Below are positions 18,894 through 28,100 of a DNA stretch of 64,000 nucleotides, piece after piece. Location of the stretch: positions 55,116,230 through 55,180,229 of the forward strand of contig CM067356.1 of assembly GCA_034190875.2 (NCBI GenBank). The letters are read 5' to 3'. Within the stretch, counting starts at the first letter, position 1. Each line of letters opens with the position of its first letter. This stretch comes from Urechis unicinctus (Eukaryota; Annelida; Polychaeta; Xenopneusta; Urechidae). The notes beneath the pieces are model-generated. The model was not told the DNA's origin and ran no database searches. It saw only the letters and a program-made list of their open reading frames with translations. The position numbers were made by a program, and so were the translations under genes.

Positions 18894-20605
18894 CGGAGTT
18901 GGCCAGTAGCAGGGTAACCGATGAGGTGCCCAATGAAAGCGTATTGGTGTGCCAACTCCTATCCGCGTCTCAGTTTACCCTACCAGTGCAGATTGGTGGT
19001 ATGACTGTAGATGCCGTTGTCGATACCGCTGCAGAAGCCACGATTATGTCTGACCGTGTTTTCCGCCAGCTAAACCCACAGCCGCGGAAGGTCAGGGATG
19101 TCAGGCTACTGACTGCAGGTAGAGACATGGCTATGGCCGGGTTCGTTGTGGGACCGGTGGAGTTGAATGTGGGCCATAAGCTCTACCAGGCTGAAGTATA
19201 TGTTGCACCTATCGCACAAGACCTGTTATTGGGATTTGACATCCTCGTCAACAAGTGGCAAGCTGTATTAGATATGGCTAACGCAACCCTTGCCTTTGAC
19301 AATCAAGTGGTCAATCTCAATATTGGGAGGGCAACAGACACCCTGTCCGCCGCACGAGTAACGGTCAAGCGGAAGCATGTCATACCTCCCAACTCCATGA
19401 GCAGGATCGTTTGCGATGTGAGTGCCATTATGCCCGACTATTTGGTCGAACCGGAAACAGAAACTGGTTTACTGGTGCCTCGTACAATTAGAAGCGGCGG
19501 AACGGAAACGGTGGTGTTGTTCCTGAATCCCTCAGACAGATTCTGTACACTGAAGGCCGGAGAATTCGTGGGGAGAGCTAGACCAATTGCGAACTATGTA
19601 TCCCCACCAGAGCCGGCAGGACCACGAGTGCAAGGGATCAGGACACCCACAGAAGGGGAGGCCAAAGAATGCACACCTGACCATATCACCGAGATGCTGC
19701 AGGCCTCCCGCAAGCATCTAACAGAGCCACAGTACGAGGCATTGGAAACAACCCTAGTAGCATACAAGGATGTGTTTGCTAGGGATGAGTTCGACCTGGG
19801 CAACTTTACAAAGGTAGAGCATTCCATTGACACCGGAGTAGCCAAGCCAGTCAAGGTCCGTATGAGGCGCACCCCACGAGGATTCGCTGAGGAGGAAGAG
19901 GCTCATCTAAGAAAGATGTTGGATGCCGGCGTGATCCAAGAATCGACATCGGAATGGGCCTCAGCCCCAGTGCTAGTACGGAAGAGGGATGGGACGGTAC
20001 GTTGGTGTATAGACTATAGAGCATTGAACAATGTAACCACCAAGGACGTATTCCCCCTCCCCCTAGTGGATGACTGCCTTGACACCCTAGTGGGCAACAC
20101 ATGGTTCTCCAAATTGGATGCTAATTCGGCATATTGGCAGATCGGAATCAAGACAGAGGACCAGAAGAAAACTGCATTCATAACCAAATACGGCCTGTTT
20201 GAACACGTGAAGATGGGATTCGGGTTATGCAATGCCCCTGCCACATTCGCTAGGGTAATCAACTTGGTACTCCGGGGGCTCAATTGGAACACTGTCCTGG
20301 CTTTCCTGGATGACGTCCTGGTTCTCGGATCAAGCTTCGAACAACACCTACAGGCCCTGAGGGAGGTTCTAACTCGGTTCCGTCAGAATGGCCTGAAGCT
20401 GAAGCCGAAGAAATGCCTGTTCTTCCAAACAGAGGTAGAGTTCTTAGGGAGAATTGTCAACGGGGACAATATAAGAATGTCCGAGACGGATACAGCGGTG
20501 GTGGACAAGTGGCCGGAGCCCACCAAGGCGAAAGATGTTGGAACGTTTCATGGGGCTCGCCAATTACCACCGCTCCTTCATCAAAAACTTCTCCCTGTTG
20601 GCTGA
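18890..20605 (+). CDS. pol: Gypsy-2 protease and reverse transcriptase
   Basis: The protease region carries AVVDTAAEATIMS near 19014-19052. The active-site triplet is DTA where most retroelements have DTG, a known variant in related lineages. It is followed by LLLGFDIL. Reverse transcriptase runs from about 19850 to 20540 with WCIDYRALNNVTTKD, FSKLDANSAYWQI and catalytic AFLDDVLVLG at about 20299-20328. The frame is lost near 20540 by one base. RNase H continues in the frame starting upstream of 20535. Confidence 0.88.
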   Translation: MTELASSRVTDEVPNESVLVCQLLSASQFTLPVQIGGMTVDAVVDTAAEATIMSDRVFRQLNPQPRKVRDVRLLTAGRDMAMAGFVVGPVELNVGHKLYQAEVYVAPIAQDLLLGFDILVNKWQAVLDMANATLAFDNQVVNLNIGRATDTLSAARVTVKRKHVIPPNSMSRIVCDVSAIMPDYLVEPETETGLLVPRTIRSGGTETVVLFLNPSDRFCTLKAGEFVGRARPIANYVSPPEPAGPRVQGIRTPTEGEAKECTPDHITEMLQASRKHLTEPQYEALETTLVAYKDVFARDEFDLGNFTKVEHSIDTGVAKPVKVRMRRTPRGFAEEEEAHLRKMLDAGVIQESTSEWASAPVLVRKRDGTVRWCIDYRALNNVTTKDVFPLPLVDDCLDTLVGNTWFSKLDANSAYWQIGIKTEDQKKTAFITKYGLFEHVKMGFGLCNAPATFARVINLVLRGLNWNTVLAFLDDVLVLGSSFEQHLQALREVLTRFRQNGLKLKPKKCLFFQTEVEFLGRIVNGDNIRMSETDTAVVDKWPEPTKAKDVGTFHGARQLPPLLHQKLLPVG

Positions 20606-21581
20606 CCCACTCTACCAAGTAACAGGAAAACAAGGATTCAGATGGGAAAAAGAGCAGCGCGACGCCTTTCAAGCCTTGAAGGAGGCTCTGACCTCTCCCC
20701 CTGTCTTAGCATTACCAAACAGGAGGGATGAGTTCATCCTTGACACTGACGCGTCAGATGTGGCTGTGGGAGCAGAGCTGCTTCAAGTCCAGGACGGTGA
20801 GGAGAGGGTAGTTGCCTATGGCAGCTTCGCCCTCACTAAGGAGCAACGCAGGTACTGCACTACACGCAAGGAACTGCTGGCGGTTGTAAGGTTCACCCGG
20901 CAGTTCAGGCATTACCTGCTGGGGAGCCCATTTGTGATACGAACAGACCACGCGAGCCTGACATGGCTTCTCAACTTCAAAGAACCCCAGGGACAGCTGG
21001 CGCGGTGGATGGAAGAACTATCACAATACAACATGGTAGTTCGGCACCGTGCTGGCAAGAAACACGCCAATGCAGACGCCCTGTCCAGAATGCATCCACT
21101 ACCAGGGCCATGCAACGCTTATGTGGCTGGGGTTGATCTAGAAGATTTGCCATGTCAGGGATGCAAATACTGTGCTCGTGCTGAGAGGGATTGGGGCAGA
21201 TTCGAGCAAGAAGTGGACAACATCGTACCTCTGGCCACCCGAAAAATGGAAGAGGCTGCCCCGGAAGCGCGAGCTGAAGAAAGCGACCACGTGGCTCCCA
21301 ACCTGGATGTGCTCCTTAGGGGGTGCCAGATAGAGGCACCCCACACATCAACAGAAACCAGGGATCCGGTGTCTAAAGAAGAGGACCTTTTACCGGAAGG
21401 CTGGCCCTTTATAGAAGTGACTCGACACGGAGAGCAGGTAGAAGTCCGCAGTTGTAATGCAGTAACCGACGCGGACCCAGCTGCCTTTCAGAATCCATCC
21501 TGCTGGGGCTTTAGCACTGAGGAAGTAAGAGAGCAACAAGGAAAAAAGATAAGGACCTTAGCGCCCTACTTCGATGGCTGA
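20535..21581 (+). CDS. pol: Gypsy-2 RT thumb and RNase H
   Basis: Continues pol after the break with FMGLANYHRSFIKNFS. It covers RNase H, including FILDTDASDVAVG (catalytic Asp at about 20740), YCTTRKELLAVV and VIRTDHASL, and the A-D-ALSR tail HANADALSRM. It ends at TGA 21579-21581. The integrase continues in another frame, so a one-base loss near 21570 is likely. Confidence 0.87.
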   Translation: MLERFMGLANYHRSFIKNFSLLADPLYQVTGKQGFRWEKEQRDAFQALKEALTSPPVLALPNRRDEFILDTDASDVAVGAELLQVQDGEERVVAYGSFALTKEQRRYCTTRKELLAVVRFTRQFRHYLLGSPFVIRTDHASLTWLLNFKEPQGQLARWMEELSQYNMVVRHRAGKKHANADALSRMHPLPGPCNAYVAGVDLEDLPCQGCKYCARAERDWGRFEQEVDNIVPLATRKMEEAAPEARAEESDHVAPNLDVLLRGCQIEAPHTSTETRDPVSKEEDLLPEGWPFIEVTRHGEQVEVRSCNAVTDADPAAFQNPSCWGFSTEEVREQQGKKIRTLAPYFDG

Positions 21582-23017
21582 GCATTGCAGAGGAACCGGA
21601 GGAAGGTACCCTGTTCTCCTCAAGTCCTGCATCTAAGTACTACTGGATCAACAAAGAAAGTATGTGCTTAATAGATGGGGTCTTGTACAAGGAAAGGAAG
21701 ACTGTCCAGGAAAAGGACCTGGTGGTCCCCACCAGTCTGAAGGAAGATGTGCTCCATCTACACCATGACATTCCATCTGCGGGCCACCAGGGGGTTGCAC
21801 GGACCAAGGCCAAAGTAAAAGAGAGGTTCCATTGGTTTGGTTTGGCTCAGGATGTGGAAAACTATGTAGCATCCTGTAGCACGTGCAACCAAAACAAGAA
21901 GGCTACCCGCCAAGGGAAGGGCGCAATGCGAGAATACCAAGCAGGCGCGCCTATGGAGCGGGTACACCTCGATTTCCTTGGACCATTGCCGCGTACCTCA
22001 AGGGGGAACGAGTATGTGCTCATGATGGTTGACCAATTTACCAAATGGGTCGAGTGCATACCTCTCCCCTGTCAAACTGCCGAGGTAACAGCAAGAGCGG
22101 CAGTGAATGAGTTCTTCTCCAGGTTTGGATATCCTTTCCAAGTTTTCTCTGACCAGGGGAGAAACTTCGAGTCACGCCTCTTCACTGCATTGTGTGAAGC
22201 TCTCCACATCCATAAGGCACGCACGACACCTTACAGACCATCTGCTAATGGACAAGTGGAGAGATTCAATCGTACGTTAATGGACGCAGTACGCTGTTTC
22301 ATTGGGAAGAACCAACACCAATGGGACATGCATTTGTCGCAGCTGGCCGGTGCACTCAGGGCTTCGGTTAATAGAAGCACAGGTTTTACGGCCAATAAAC
22401 TCATGCTTGGGCGGGAAGTCAATGTACCGGCACACCTAAAGTTCCCTCATCATACAGGAGGAACAGTTGAGGAAGCGGATTACGTCGCCCAGCTAACGAG
22501 TGAGATAGGCCGTGCCCATGATGTCGCCCGGACTAAGCTCCAAACCTCGCTGCGTCGCATGAAACGTAATTACGATGTCCGCTTAATTGAAAGGTCGTAT
22601 AAAAAAGGGGATGTGGTGTATATCCTAGATACGGCCACCTTGAAGGGGAAATGTCGGAAGCTGAGTCCCCCTTGGAAAGGACCTGCGGTCATCGTGAAGC
22701 GCATATCCGACTTTCTATTCAGAGTGCAACTAAAAAATGCCCTCTTCGTCGTCAACCACGACCGCATCAAGCCCTGCAAAGACCGGGACCTGCCAAGGTG
22801 GATTTCCAATTGGCAGAAACAACCGCCAGAGGGTCAAGAAGATGTCAAAGATGACGAAGAGTTGTATTGCATTTGCCACCAACCTTGTCACGGGCGTTTC
22901 ATGATTCAGTGTGACTTTTGTCGTGAATGGTACCACGGCACTTGCGTGAACGTCACGGTGACAGATGCACTTAGTATAGATAAGTACCGGTGTGGGCGCT
23001 GTAAATCACGACATTAG
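21582..23017 (+). CDS. pol: Gypsy-2 integrase with C-terminal PHD finger
   Basis: The frame open from about 21590 has an HHCC zinc region (HHDIPSAGHQG... CSTCNQNK, about 21761-21897). The catalytic core has Asp in HLDFLGPLP (about 21966), Asp in VFSDQGRNF (about 22147) and Glu in NGQVERFNRT (about 22258). A C-terminal SH3-like/GPF region follows (YKKGDVVYILD). The last 55 residues (about 22856-23017) are a PHD finger: YCICHQPCHGRFMIQCDFC, then EWYHGTC and YRCGRC, matching C4HC3. PHD fingers read histone H3 tails, so this may direct integration as chromodomains do in chromoviruses (inference). The first codons up to 21661 are reached only by a frameshift from RNase H. Confidence 0.88.
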
Positions 23018-23047
23018 CTATACACCAATTGTTACTCTGATTTCAGG

Positions 23048-23575
23048 ATGGCAACTCATAATAAGAGTGGAATTGTGGCCAGGGCAATGAAGGAGGGTCT
23101 AATACCTGCTAGGTCCCTGGTGGAGCAATTGATGTTGTGCCCAAAAACAACGGGGGCACAGCGGGTTGAAGCATTTATCCACCAGGTGACTAAAGCGAAA
23201 GCGAGAAAAGACCAGCAGTGGTTGCGGTTGGCAGCTAAGACAGCGCTGTCCCTGCAGCTCCAGAGCCGAGAGTGGATACACCGCAATGTATTCCCTATCG
23301 GTCTGCCTAGCAGGGGGCGTGTCCAAGCTCTGTTGCCAACCGGACCAAGCAAGGACTACAGGCTCGCTTTAGACCCGTCCTTGCCGCATGTTTCGGCTAA
23401 CGATGGCGCCAGTGACCCTGAGCGAACGTTGCAGGCGTCCTCAGGGCGGCCTGTAGCCAGCTCAGGGAGGGGCATGGGCAGCAGCCGCCCTGACTCAGCA
23501 GGGCCAGGCTTAGTGCCCATGTTTGGGGCCTCTGGAAAGGGTCATCCCTTGTTATGGGTGGCACTAGGTGGCTAG
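23048..23575 (+). CDS. Gypsy-2 accessory ORF, N-terminal part, unknown
   Basis: Begins at ATG 23048, 30 nt after the integrase stop, with MATHNKSGIVARAMKEGL. It is 175 codons long, basic and helical at first (AFIHQVTKAKARKDQQWLRL), then low-complexity Ser/Gly/Pro. I recognise no domain. The downstream frame at 23726-24697 is in the same phase, with a piece in another phase between them (23576-23720). Two compensating indels could therefore join this to the C2H2-TatD part as one protein of roughly 790 residues. Confidence 0.5.
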   Translation: MATHNKSGIVARAMKEGLIPARSLVEQLMLCPKTTGAQRVEAFIHQVTKAKARKDQQWLRLAAKTALSLQLQSREWIHRNVFPIGLPSRGRVQALLPTGPSKDYRLALDPSLPHVSANDGASDPERTLQASSGRPVASSGRGMGSSRPDSAGPGLVPMFGASGKGHPLLWVALGG

Positions 23576-23725
23576 AGCAGAGGCTTCGACGTCTTCAATG
23601 GAGCTGGAACGTACAGGGGAATGCTCAGATTCCGAACCTGTATCCATCCTGGGTCAGTTGTTGGGTAGGGGGAGGATTTCAATCTTCCAAGCTCTCCCCT
23701 TAGTAACCCAACCCCTGCCACTGGT

Positions 23726-24697
23726 TTGGGGCCTTCGGGTCATCCACATAGGCAAGTGGAATGTATCGAAGGCCCAGGTGTCGCTGATGATTTGGCTGGT
23801 CCCGATGTAAGACCCCCTTCCAAGTCCAGACGGGCAGGTAAGAAAGCCCGAAGGGGAAGGAAGGCAAAGGCAGGTGATCGAAAACAGCCGGCTGCGCAGG
23901 CAACTGCAGCGCCAGCGCTGATAATCACCTTGCCTGTAAAGCGGCAAAAGGGGGGTGCAGGGTCATCCAAGTCGAAGAAGGCACACAAGCCCATGACTAT
24001 CGGCAACGACCCCTTCCCCCAATCAACAGCCAACTCACGACCCCTGGTGGTGCAGGGTGGGTCCCAGGGGGCTGTAAGCGAGACGCCCCGAGGGGACATG
24101 GGCGGCCACAAGGGGAAGTCCACACCTAGATGTCCCATTCCTGGGTGTGGGGATTCGTACGCGTCTCCAAAAACGCACAGCTTTACCAAACATGTCCCGG
24201 AGGTTTTTAATGAAGGCCTGGACCCCATGGATGTGACAAGGCAACGATTGTCTGTCCTCCATGTGATCGCCAACTATCTGCTGGGGCCGGGCCGAGACTT
24301 AAAATTCTTGGTCCACCTCGCAGAGGGGTTAGGCGGTTTTGGATGCCAAGGCCTGAGGGAACCGACGGGATTATTGAAGGAGTCAATGCGGGAGTTCTGT
24401 CGGGTCCACGAGGATCCGGTTCCTAATAGCTTCTGTCTCAAGCCCCCAAATTCGCCCGCGGTCCTCCTCCACTGGCAACCTCTGATGGCTCTGCTGTCCC
24501 GGCTCGGGCCCCGTGAGAAGGAGCTCGTCTGGGACTTGGGCCGTCGGCCTGCACAGTGTGGTAGGTTCGAGGGGAGCGGGGCGGGGCAGGGGCCTGCCGA
24601 ACCGGAACCTCAGCTTCCTGTGGCCTTCGATTCCCACTTCCACATGGGACAGGGCCCTGACTTCCCTGGGCCTATCACGGAAGTCTGGGCCGAGTAA
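23726..24697 (+). CDS. Gypsy-2 accessory protein: basic linker, C2H2-like finger, start of TatD domain
   Basis: Open frame with no ATG at its start, so it is probably continuous with 23048 upstream. A strongly basic segment (SKSRRAGKKARRGRKAKAG, about 23820-23876) looks like a nuclear-localisation or nucleic-acid-binding region. CPIPGCGDSYASPKTHSF near 24130-24190 is a C2H2-like finger with C-x4-C and H-x4-H. The end, AFDSHFHMGQ at about 24623-24652, is the first metal-binding motif (D-x-H-x-H) of TatD hydrolases. The frame stops at 24695 while TatD homology continues one frame over. Confidence 0.6.
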   Translation: MGPSGHPHRQVECIEGPGVADDLAGPDVRPPSKSRRAGKKARRGRKAKAGDRKQPAAQATAAPALIITLPVKRQKGGAGSSKSKKAHKPMTIGNDPFPQSTANSRPLVVQGGSQGAVSETPRGDMGGHKGKSTPRCPIPGCGDSYASPKTHSFTKHVPEVFNEGLDPMDVTRQRLSVLHVIANYLLGPGRDLKFLVHLAEGLGGFGCQGLREPTGLLKESMREFCRVHEDPVPNSFCLKPPNSPAVLLHWQPLMALLSRLGPREKELVWDLGRRPAQCGRFEGSGAGQGPAEPEPQLPVAFDSHFHMGQGPDFPGPITEVWAE

Positions 24698-25434
24698 ATT
24701 GTTCATGGCTGCCAAGCCCCAGTCTGCCTTCGCTGTCGACGTTGGGGGTGCTGTGGCCAACTATTGCGACCCCGCCACTTACCCCAGTGTCGAGGAAATC
24801 ATCCGCCTGGGGCAGCACAAAATACGGGTCGCGATTGGTCTTCACCCCAAGCATGCAGCGAAGTGCACATCGGACCAAATGCAGGTGATGTCCAACCTTC
24901 TCAAACGGTCCGAAGTTGTCGGTCTTGGGGAGGTTGGCATAGACCATTCAGTCCCCCCTGCTGAATGGGGGACACAGCAGCATGCCCTACACCACGTGCT
25001 GTCCCTCCTGGAGCCCCGGCATGTGCTGGTTTTGCACATCCGGGGAATGAAGGGAGATGACGGCACAGAGGCATATTGCATATGCCCTGTGCCCTGTATC
25101 AGCTGCTTGGTCAGGTGCCCAGAGAGCAGCGGATTCACCTCCACTGTTTCTCGGGATCTGGGGATGTGGTTAGCTGGTGGGCGTCGAAGTTTCCGAACGT
25201 CCATTTTGGGTTCACTCTCGGCTGGTGCGAGGTTTCAGTACCTGCCAGCTCGAGGCCCTGCGCTCCATCCCCCTGGATCGCCTGTTGTTAGAGACAGATG
25301 CCCCCTATTTTAACTGCCCATCACCCAGCCATATAGGGGTGGTGGCGGCTTTGGGTGGCGCGGGAAGTCGGCAAGGATCCAGTGGAGCTTATTAACATCA
25401 CTGCCCTGAATACTTGTCGACTCTACGAGATGTG
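24698..25434 (+). pseudogene. Gypsy-2 TatD-family nuclease domain (frameshifted)
   Basis: Continues the TatD fold through three frames. 24700-25075 has DVGGAVANYCDPATYPSV, then IRVAIGLHPK and VVGLGEVGIDHS, the Glu/Asp block. The strand VLVLHIRG follows. From about 25076 the next frame has REQRIHLHCFSGSGDVVSWW. From about 25230 a third has LDRLLLETDAPYFNCPS, the terminal Asp block. A last shift gives INITALNTCRLYEM ending at TGA 25434. All the metal-ligand blocks expected of TatD/TATDN metal-dependent DNases are present. Many multi-copy TATDN2-like predictions in invertebrates could come from such elements (inference). Confidence 0.72.
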
Positions 25435-25513
25435 ATGGGGGGCATATCGGTCCGGGGGGGTTGGGAAAGTCCAGGGTGGGGTCCAACTCCATCATCATAC
25501 GGTGGGGGGGGAG

Positions 25514-25849
25514 TGTGGTGACGTACGTCACCGCTGTGGTCCAATGGCTTTAACGTGACGGCGTTGCATTAAAAGCGTATGACACCTGAGGAGCTTGGCC
25601 CTTAACGTGTCAGCGCTAGTAACACACGTCCCCCGGAACCGCCCTGGCCTTTTAGGCGGCAAAGAAATGTACAAGTGACTGGGCACTTGTACGGTCACTT
25701 GTAGCCGACCCGCCAAGAAGAAGAGAACTAGCCAGCTAGATAACAACGAAGAAGCTAGTGAAGTATAGAAAGCAGCCAAGTAGAAGACACAGCAAGTAGC
25801 CAACCGCCCTACGACAGCTAAAGGTAAGCGGGCTTAGGAAATCACTATA
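25514..25849 (+). repeat. Gypsy-2 3' LTR (336 bp)
   Basis: Matches 15800-16137 apart from one 2-bp deletion. It is preceded by GGTGGGGGGGGAG, the polypurine tract, and followed by TAAA. Confidence 0.9.
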
Positions 25850-25955
25850 TAAAGATGCTGCACGATACTTTTGCGGCCGTATCAATTTATGCGCATGCGC
25901 AAAAATAGCCGTTGCTGATAGGATGAAAATCGCCGTACATACAGTAGACCAAACT

Positions 25956-25991
25956 GCTATTCGTACGGCTGCCGTACGGATAGCCACTGCG
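25956..25991 (-). repeat. MULE right TIR
   Basis: The reverse complement reads CGCAGTGGCTATCCGTACGG and continues through the same palindrome as 11731-11766. It is immediately followed by TTAAAATAT. The 100 bp inside it (25854-25955) is MULE 5' flank. Confidence 0.85.
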
Positions 25992-26073
25992 TTAAAATAT
26001 TATAATGTAACATAGACGCCTTCGGAGTCTCGCGCTTCCGGTCTCGGGTGAAAGGTCAATTCGGGAAAACTTT

Positions 26074-26382
26074 TTGTGTACTCGATGTGGATGCGTGTGT
26101 TTTGCTGCACAAGTTGTGATATTTCGTGCCTTTCGAGCGTGTTTACAGGTTTTCTTCTGCTTTAATTCGCTATTTGTGGTGAATGTGACAAGAGCAAAGA
26201 GTGGTTCCACTGGGGGTGTGTTGGGTTTGATGGTAATGACGCCTGTGACTGGTCTTGTGAATGCTGTAATTAGTTTTTGTCATGTTTGTCGGAAGATGTT
26301 AAGAGTGATGTGTTATGTGGTACCTGTACTTGAAGCTGTTTGTATATTGTGTATGTTTTACCTTTATTATTTCTTTACTTAA
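26074..26382 (+). other. ISL2EU left subterminal region
   Basis: Between the left TIR and the transposase stop at 26507. A 102-codon hydrophobic frame (26074-26382) is probably chance. AATAAA-like signals occur near 26385 (plus strand) and, on the minus strand, 3' of the transposase. No recognised gene. Confidence 0.35.
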
Positions 26383-26506
26383 TACAATAAAATTAAACAA
26401 TGAAAATTACTGGTGTGTTTTACTTATCTAATGCATAACAAGTAATAAAAGCAAGATTATTTTACCATAAAATAAAGATTTATTAACATTGACATTAGAT
26501 AAACAT

Positions 26507-28054
26507 TTACTTCACAAGTGGGGGGTGCAAGTTGCAGATTGCTGCACATATAACGAGAATATCGTCAATGAGAGGCACAAGTGAGATGGGCAAAACACCT
26601 TTGACTATTCTAAACCACTTGATCTTGTTGATGGCACGCTCCACATGTATTCGAGCATTGGCAACGCGTTTTGTCTTCAGTACATTCTTTTTAGTCATTT
26701 GCTCCAAACCGTGACCGGGAGGTGGCATTTCTAGAGTGCTGCCACGGAAAAGAAGGTCACTCTGTATGGGGAAACCTCTGTCAGCTAAGATGACATCTCC
26801 GTATCTAATTTTGCCAAGGAACCCTGACTCGCGAGTGATATGCTGGTCGGAAGCACGTCCGCCCCAGCATTCAGAGAGGAAGGAAATCATCCCATTGGGC
26901 GCAATGGCTATTAAAAATTTCACTGTGTTTGACTTCTTGTAGTCGGACCACGTGTAGGCTTGCAGCTTTAGGTTGCATGGTCTCTCGATGAAAACTTCAG
27001 AGCAATCAATGGTGCAGGTGAGCGTTGGGTATTTTTCTGCTAGTGATGAAGGTAAAGATTGTCTAACATCTTTACGCGCAGGCCAGTAAATGAGAGGCTT
27101 AAGTTCAATGGCCAGGAATTTCACCCAGGTGTTAATAATTGCCGAGCACGTTCCGCTGGATATATTGAACAGGTCGGCAAGAAAGGCATTGGACAGATCC
27201 ATTCGTAGTTTCATCATAACTAGGGTCATTTCATCAAGAGCAGAGAGCTTTCTGGTAGGGCCACTTCTTTTCGGTGTTGCAGCAAATGCTCTGGGGGCTT
27301 TAGTGGAGACAACTTTTTTGACCCCACTCCAGTATTTCAATTTGGGCACTTTGAGTTCTAAATATTGAAAAAGGTCAAAGAAACTCTGCCTGGAAGGAAA
27401 GCCGGTGTTCTGCGATACTTTAACGTCGGTTGACAACAATTTTGATGTAATTCTTAAACTCTTGGTTTTGTCTTTAGACTTCTTCTTTGATTGCTCCTCC
27501 TTCGCTTCCTCTAACTGTGACCGCAGTTGCATCACCACTTTTTGCTTTTCCAGACATCCAATGCACCTACAGTTTTCTTGACAATTGCACGTGAAGGTGT
27601 AGGAATGATCTGCATTCACTACAGACTCAACATCCGGCATACACGGAGGGATAATGTCGCGCACGTTGGCAGGTGTATATTGCGTAGGTCGATCTTTCGG
27701 TGGAGGGCGGCGCATTTTGGGTTCTGGTGTTACGTAGCCTAGATTGCTAACTGGACACGGGCATTCTTCAGAAGGATGTCCATCTACAAAGTGCGACGAG
27801 CAAATGCGGTCATCGTCAGATGGAGTCCAGTTTTTTCCCGTATTTTCGTTTTTACGATTGACAGCTTTGATCCACTTAGCCCGCATTTGTGGATCACGAC
27901 GATGGGTAGGAAAAGGGTGCAAAGTGAAAGGGTGCGGACAAGTGCAACCAGCCGACCCATGATTACATTGATGGCTTTCACAAAATCTTTTCTTCCAACG
28001 AGTAAGTCGATAATTGCTGTTGCCACATCCAACTATCGCGCAAATTCGACCCAT
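26507..28054 (-). CDS. ISL2EU transposase: THAP finger plus DDE_Tnp_4 (intact, 515 aa)
   Basis: Single uninterrupted frame from ATG 28054. Residues 1 to about 95 form a THAP-type zinc finger (CAIVGC near the start, FTLHPFPTHRRDP, then WTPSDDDRICSSHF with the closing C-x2-H). A Cys-rich segment follows at about 170-185 (CNCQENCRCIGC), then a helical basic linker. The C-terminal catalytic domain has D350 (TIDCSEVFIERP), D425 (ILADRGFPI) and E472 (ARIHVERAINKIKWF), the DDE_Tnp_4 pattern. The THAP finger should bind the TIRs and the DDE core should cut and join DNA. It is the best preserved non-LTR transposase in the window and could still be functional. Confidence 0.9.
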   Translation of the reverse strand: MGRICAIVGCGNSNYRLTRWKKRFCESHQCNHGSAGCTCPHPFTLHPFPTHRRDPQMRAKWIKAVNRKNENTGKNWTPSDDDRICSSHFVDGHPSEECPCPVSNLGYVTPEPKMRRPPPKDRPTQYTPANVRDIIPPCMPDVESVVNADHSYTFTCNCQENCRCIGCLEKQKVVMQLRSQLEEAKEEQSKKKSKDKTKSLRITSKLLSTDVKVSQNTGFPSRQSFFDLFQYLELKVPKLKYWSGVKKVVSTKAPRAFAATPKRSGPTRKLSALDEMTLVMMKLRMDLSNAFLADLFNISSGTCSAIINTWVKFLAIELKPLIYWPARKDVRQSLPSSLAEKYPTLTCTIDCSEVFIERPCNLKLQAYTWSDYKKSNTVKFLIAIAPNGMISFLSECWGGRASDQHITRESGFLGKIRYGDVILADRGFPIQSDLLFRGSTLEMPPPGHGLEQMTKKNVLKTKRVANARIHVERAINKIKWFRIVKGVLPISLVPLIDDILVICAAICNLHPPLVK

Positions 28055-28100
28055 TTTCTAATTGTAGTTGATCACTTGACTTGCGTACTTCAGAATTGAT

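Larger units (their letters stand above)
15800..25849 (+). mobile_element. Gypsy-2: Ty3/gypsy element with PHD-integrase and TatD nuclease cargo
   Basis: A 10,050-bp element with near-identical LTRs (338 and 336 bp; the only difference seen is a 2-bp CT indel) and a 4-bp flanking repeat TAAA (15796-15799 and 25850-25853). TGGTGTCAGAAGTG directly after the left LTR is a standard gypsy primer-binding site type. Contents: HhH-containing Gag, a linker frame, protease-RT-RNase H, integrase with a terminal PHD finger, then about 2.4 kb of accessory coding sequence ending in a TatD-like hydrolase. A G-rich polypurine tract precedes the right LTR. It is young by LTR identity but has roughly eight single-base frame breaks. 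Confidence 0.92.
11731..25991 (-). mobile_element. MULE-type DNA transposon, interrupted by Gypsy-2
   Basis: The ends are inverted repeats. The left begins GGCAGAGGCTATTCGTACGG. The reverse complement of the right begins CGCAGTGGCTATCCGTACGG. They agree over about 34 bp including a long internal palindrome. Both ends abut the identical 9-mer TTAAAATAT (11722-11730 and 25992-26000), which fits the 8-10 bp target duplications of Mutator-like elements. Inside, on the minus strand, lies a MULE/ZSWIM-type transposase gene (about 12758-15702). Without the 10,050-bp Gypsy-2 and its 4-bp duplication the element would be about 4.2 kb. A 153-bp MITE also sits in the transposase gene. Confidence 0.85.
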
